Below, one piece after another: positions 60,900-64,000 of a stretch of 64,000 nucleotides of DNA (the stretch's first letter is position 1; every line of letters starts with the position of its first letter). Source of the DNA: Clostridium sp. 12(A) (GTDB taxonomy: Bacteria > Bacillota > Clostridia > Lachnospirales > Lachnospiraceae). The notes beneath the pieces were generated by a model. It saw nothing but the letters and a program-made list of their open reading frames with translations. It searched no databases and was not told the DNA's origin. A program made the translations under genes and the position numbers. The stretch is from NCBI GenBank assembly GCA_000526575.1, contig JAGI01000002.1, forward strand, positions 434,001 to 498,000, given 5' to 3'.

Positions 60900-62177
60900 T
60901 TAACGTCTCAGCATTTCCAGATCATTATAAAAGCCAGGATATGATATATTAACGCATTCTGACCCCAGAATCTCTGTTTCACCGTCTGCACATAATCCGG
61001 TAACTGCAAAGGTCATGGCAATCCTGTGATCCAGCTGGCTGTCGATGACGGCCCCGTGGAGGGGCTTGCCGCCACGTATGATCATGCCATCCTCTGTCTC
61101 GGTAACATCAGCTCCCATGGCAGTAAGATTCCTGACCATGACTTCAATCCGGTTGGATTCCTTTACTTTTAATTCTGCGGCATCCTTTATAATGGTTTCT
61201 CCCTCTGCAAAGCAAGCCATGGCAGCGATCATAGGCAGCTCATCGATAAGCCTTGGTATGATAGCTCCTTCAATAGTTGTGCCATGAAGAGAAGAGTATT
61301 TAACAAGAATATCGGCAGTTGGTTCGCCGGAATCCGTGTTTTCATTTAACAGCGTGATGTCTGCGCCCATATCCCGACATACAGAAAGGATGCCGTCTCT
61401 GGTGGGATTGATGCCTGTATTTCGGATGAGGATTTCAGAGCCTGGAACCATAAGTCCTGCTGCAATAAAGAAAGCAGCAGAAGAGATGTCACCCGGCACA
61501 TTGATTTTATTTCCGAATAATTCCTCAGGCGGAGCAATACAGGCTGTGGTTCCTTCTGTTCTCACATCTGCACCGAAGTATTTTAACATGATTTCGGAAT
61601 GGTTTCTGGAAATATAAGGCTCCGTAACCTTTGTTTCTCCTTCTGCATATAAGCCGGCTAATAAAATAGATGATTTTATCTGAGCAGAAGCCACCTGGCT
61701 GGTATAGTGAATGCCGTGAAGCTTCGTTCCGCTTATGGAAAGAGGGGCACAACCATTATTATTAATACTTGTTATATGGGCTCCCATGAGAGAAAGGGGC
61801 TCCATAATCCGCTTCATAGGCCGTTTCCTTATGGATTCGTCTCCGGTCAGTGTAACATCAAAATCCTGGGCAGCCAGAATGCCGGAAATGAGACGGGTAG
61901 TGGTACCGCTGTTGCCGCAGTCAAGAGTGTCGGAAGGCTTTCTTAACCCTCTGAGGCCCCTTCCTGTTACAATCACGGAATCTCCGCTTATCTCTATGGA
62001 AACACCCATTTTTTGAAAGCAGGAGATGGTGGAGAGACAATCAGCGCCAGATAGAAAATGGGTGATTTCTGTGGTTCCTTTTGCAATGGAGCCAAACATA
62101 ACGCTGCGGTGAGATATGGATTTATCTCCTGGAATGGTTATTTCTCCCTTTAATGGGGAGGCTTTTGTAAATTTCAT
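60900..62177 (-). CDS. aroA: 3-phosphoshikimate 1-carboxyvinyltransferase (EPSP synthase)
   Basis: Joins shikimate-3-phosphate and PEP in the shikimate pathway. It has 425 residues. PGDKSISHRSVMFG at the N-terminus binds substrate, DCGNSGTTTRLISG is the PEP loop, and LIDELPMIAAMACFAEG and KVKESNRIEVM contain the catalytic Asp/Glu and Arg. It resembles Bacillus-type enzymes (SGTT loop). Last gene of the DAHPS-tyrA-aroA operon, 13 bases after tyrA. Confidence 0.96.
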   Translation of the reverse strand: MKFTKASPLKGEITIPGDKSISHRSVMFGSIAKGTTEITHFLSGADCLSTISCFQKMGVSIEISGDSVIVTGRGLRGLRKPSDTLDCGNSGTTTRLISGILAAQDFDVTLTGDESIRKRPMKRIMEPLSLMGAHITSINNNGCAPLSISGTKLHGIHYTSQVASAQIKSSILLAGLYAEGETKVTEPYISRNHSEIMLKYFGADVRTEGTTACIAPPEELFGNKINVPGDISSAAFFIAAGLMVPGSEILIRNTGINPTRDGILSVCRDMGADITLLNENTDSGEPTADILVKYSSLHGTTIEGAIIPRLIDELPMIAAMACFAEGETIIKDAAELKVKESNRIEVMVRNLTAMGADVTETEDGMIIRGGKPLHGAVIDSQLDHRIAMTFAVTGLCADGETEILGSECVNISYPGFYNDLEMLRR

Positions 62178-62190
62178 AAAGTAACCTCTC

Positions 62191-63288
62191 TTAGTTCGGT
62201 ATTAAGTCATAATGATATCGTTCCAACTGCTTCCAAGCGTTGTCCATGGCTTCTTTATCGTAAAATGCAATTCTTAGAGTGCCTTCTCCGTGCTCTCTGT
62301 TATGGTTAATGCCGATGTTCCTTATGCTGATGCCCTTAGCTGCTAAAATAACGGCAAGTGTGGAAATAGCTCCCACCTCATCCGCCATGTTGACTGTAAA
62401 GGTATAATCAGGTTCAATAAGACCTCTGGCTTTTTCTGAAAAGGAATCCCTGTAATCTCTGGAAGTCTCAAACAGCCGATGGATATACTGATTATCCTTA
62501 TCCTCCAGCACCTTTACGATATCATTTAGAGAATCAATGTAGCGTTTCAGGATGAGGGAAAGGTTCCCACTGTTGGTCATGCAGATCTGCTCCCACATCT
62601 CTGGGGAAGAAGATGCGATTCGGGTAATATCCTTGAAACCGCCGGCAGAAAGGCGCTTCATCAGCTCCTGGCTGTTATCGGAATCCTTCACCAGATTGAC
62701 CAGACTGGAAGCTACAATATGAGGCAGATGGCTGATGGCCGCCACCACAAAGTCGTGCTCCTTATAATCCAGTACCAGTGGAATGGAACCGATGGCATTC
62801 CCGATATCCACCATTCGATTGATCTGATCTTCTGTGGAGAAGGCAGTAGGAGTAATGATATAATAGGCATTTTCAAGAAGATGGACGGAGGAATTTTCAA
62901 ATCCTGTCTTTTCAGAGCCTGCCATTGGGTGCCCTCCGATGAAGCAGTGCTCCAGGCCAAGACGAATAACCGCTTCGTGAATATCCGTCTTGGTGCTGCC
63001 AACATCGGTTATAATGGCCCCTGGCTTAAGAAAGGGCTTAATCTTATCTAAGTAATCTGCATTGAATTCCACAGGAGCACAAAGAAAAATCAAATCACAT
63101 TCATTCAGTTCTTCCCCGATTCCATCTAAGATGACATCTACGATTCCTTCTTCTCTGGCCTTTAAAAGCCTGGATTTGGATCGCATATATGCCATGATTT
63201 TAGTATCAGGATTCACACGCTTGATCCCCCTGGCAATGGAGCCACCAATCAGACCAAGCCCGATAAAGGCAATGGAAGCTTCACTCAT
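62191..63288 (-). CDS. tyrA: Prephenate dehydrogenase with ACT domain
   Basis: Converts prephenate to 4-hydroxyphenylpyruvate for tyrosine. It has 365 residues: NAD-binding [16 protein letters not shown] at the N-terminus, [19 protein letters not shown] carrying catalytic His, helical dimerisation region, and a C-terminal ACT domain (about 295-365, [20 protein letters not shown]) for feedback control by amino acids. Overlaps the DAHP synthase stop by four bases (ATGA). Confidence 0.95.
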   Translation of the reverse strand: MSEASIAFIGLGLIGGSIARGIKRVNPDTKIMAYMRSKSRLLKAREEGIVDVILDGIGEELNECDLIFLCAPVEFNADYLDKIKPFLKPGAIITDVGSTKTDIHEAVIRLGLEHCFIGGHPMAGSEKTGFENSSVHLLENAYYIITPTAFSTEDQINRMVDIGNAIGSIPLVLDYKEHDFVVAAISHLPHIVASSLVNLVKDSDNSQELMKRLSAGGFKDITRIASSSPEMWEQICMTNSGNLSLILKRYIDSLNDIVKVLEDKDNQYIHRLFETSRDYRDSFSEKARGLIEPDYTFTVNMADEVGAISTLAVILAAKGISIRNIGINHNREHGEGTLRIAFYDKEAMDNAWKQLERYHYDLIPN

Positions 63289-64000
63289 TTCATATTCCTC
63301 CCGGAAAGCTCTGCGTAAGGCTTAAGCTCATCCATAAGATGATCGAACTGTTCAAAGGTCAGAGACTGAGGACCGTCTGACAATGCGCAGGCTGGGCAAG
63401 GATGAACCTCTACGATAAGTCCGTCAGCACCAACTGCCAGTGATGCCTTTGAAATAGGCTCAATGTAAGCACGTACGCCTGTGGCATGGCTTGGATCGAT
63501 AATAACTGGTAAATGGCTCTTGGACCTTATGACTGGTACTGCACTGATGTCCAGCGTGTTTCTGGTAGCAGTCTCATAAGTACGGATGCCTCGTTCGCAG
63601 AGAACGATATTAGGATTTCCCTCAGAAGCAATGTACTCCGCTGCATTCAGCCATTCATCGATGGTGGCACATAATCCTCTTTTTAAAAGAACAGGAACAC
63701 CGGCCTTGCCTGCTTCTTTTAAAAGCTCAAAGTTCTGCATGTTCCGTGCTCCAATTTGTACCATATCAACATATTTTACTGCAGTTTCCAGTGCACGTAA
63801 ACTGGTAGCTTCGCAAATAATATTAAGTCCCGTCGCTTCCCTTGCTTCCTTCATGAACTTTAAGCCTTCTTCTTCCAGGCCCTGGAATGCGTAAGGTGAG
63901 GTTCTTGGCTTGTATGCACCGCCTCTTAAAAACTGGGCGCCAGCTTTTTTTACAGCGAAAGCAGTCTCCATGAGCATGTCATGGTTTTCAATGGCACATG
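63285..64000 (-). CDS. aroF: 3-deoxy-7-phosphoheptulonate synthase, 5' end outside window
   Basis: First enzyme of the shikimate pathway, condensing PEP and erythrose-4-phosphate. The frame is open to the window edge ([12 protein letters not shown], part of the GPCxxE motif), so the start lies beyond. The visible 238 residues contain [58 protein letters not shown] and IDPSHATG with metal ligands: a class I-beta (KDO8PS-like) enzyme. First of the aro operon in this window. Confidence 0.93.
   Translation of the reverse strand, partial: CAIENHDMLMETAFAVKKAGAQFLRGGAYKPRTSPYAFQGLEEEGLKFMKEAREATGLNIICEATSLRALETAVKYVDMVQIGARNMQNFELLKEAGKAGVPVLLKRGLCATIDEWLNAAEYIASEGNPNIVLCERGIRTYETATRNTLDISAVPVIRSKSHLPVIIDPSHATGVRAYIEPISKASLAVGADGLIVEVHPCPACALSDGPQSLTFEQFDHLMDELKPYAELSGRNMK

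Noticed and set aside
1-64000. CRISPR arrays, insertion sequences, rRNA or ordinary tRNA genes
   Set aside because: I saw no regularly spaced direct repeats, transposase-like frames or cloverleaf sequences other than the tRNA-like part of tmRNA.

Overview
The window looks like a chromosomal segment of an anaerobic, motile Firmicute of the Lachnospiraceae (Clostridium cluster XIVa; Lacrimispora / 'Clostridium' saccharolyticum-like). This is inferred from the low-to-moderate GC content, the strong Shine-Dalgarno sites, the clostridial gene order rnfCDGEAB, rubredoxin, a DUF4914 protein, a sigma-D-type chemoreceptor promoter, a Trp T-box, and the tmRNA. No phage, IS element, CRISPR array or rRNA was seen.

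Layout. 1-3.4 kb: truncated M29 aminopeptidase and a chemoreceptor. 3.6-7.1 kb: purE-purM-purN-purD. 7.1-9.7 kb: an orphan promoter-to-terminator unit without a clear gene, then DUF4914. 9.9-11.3 kb: small bacterial-microcompartment satellite locus (EutS-like, EutP-like GTPase, EutS-like). 11.4-13.6 kb: LysR regulator divergent from a MetE-like methyltransferase. 13.6-18.3 kb: GntR regulator, uxuA, uxuB, ArsC-like protein, KdgF-like cupin, rubredoxin. 18.4-22.1 kb: subtilisin-like protein that has lost its catalytic serine, a secreted amidase, dus. 22.1-26.0 kb: class I ribonucleotide reductase and tmRNA. 26.2-34.6 kb: AT-rich accessory stretch of mostly single genes (lipoprotein, Rid protein, GNAT, serine hydrolase, DinB, methyltransferase, Csp, two membrane proteins, thymidine kinase, and a RelA/SpoT-like protein overlapping a small ORF). 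34.9-39.1 kb: MarR regulator with a heterodimeric ABC exporter. 39.4-43.9 kb: Rnf complex. 44-50.3 kb: uxaC with a LacI regulator, divergent from an IclR regulator with KDPG aldolase and two KDG-kinase-like genes. 50.4-56.8 kb: sugar ABC importer, LacI regulator and GH127 beta-L-arabinofuranosidase. 57-60 kb: tryptophan-type ABC importer behind a UGG T-box. 60.2-64 kb: cysteine hydrolase, then aroA, tyrA and DAHP synthase (truncated by the edge).

How the genes work together. UxaC, UxuB, UxuA, KDG kinase and KDPG aldolase form a complete route from D-glucuronate to pyruvate plus glyceraldehyde-3-phosphate. It is split into three transcription units with three regulator families (GntR, LacI, IclR), and candidate palindromic operators can be read for the GntR and IclR regulators. 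The DAHPS-TyrA-AroA operon lies beside a tryptophan importer, which suggests a local aromatic amino acid neighbourhood. The best candidates for undescribed biology are the RelA-like/small-ORF pair at 33.7-34.6 kb, the subtilase pseudoprotease, the satellite microcompartment locus, the very short RnfB, and two orphan promoters at 7.1 and 26.9 kb.
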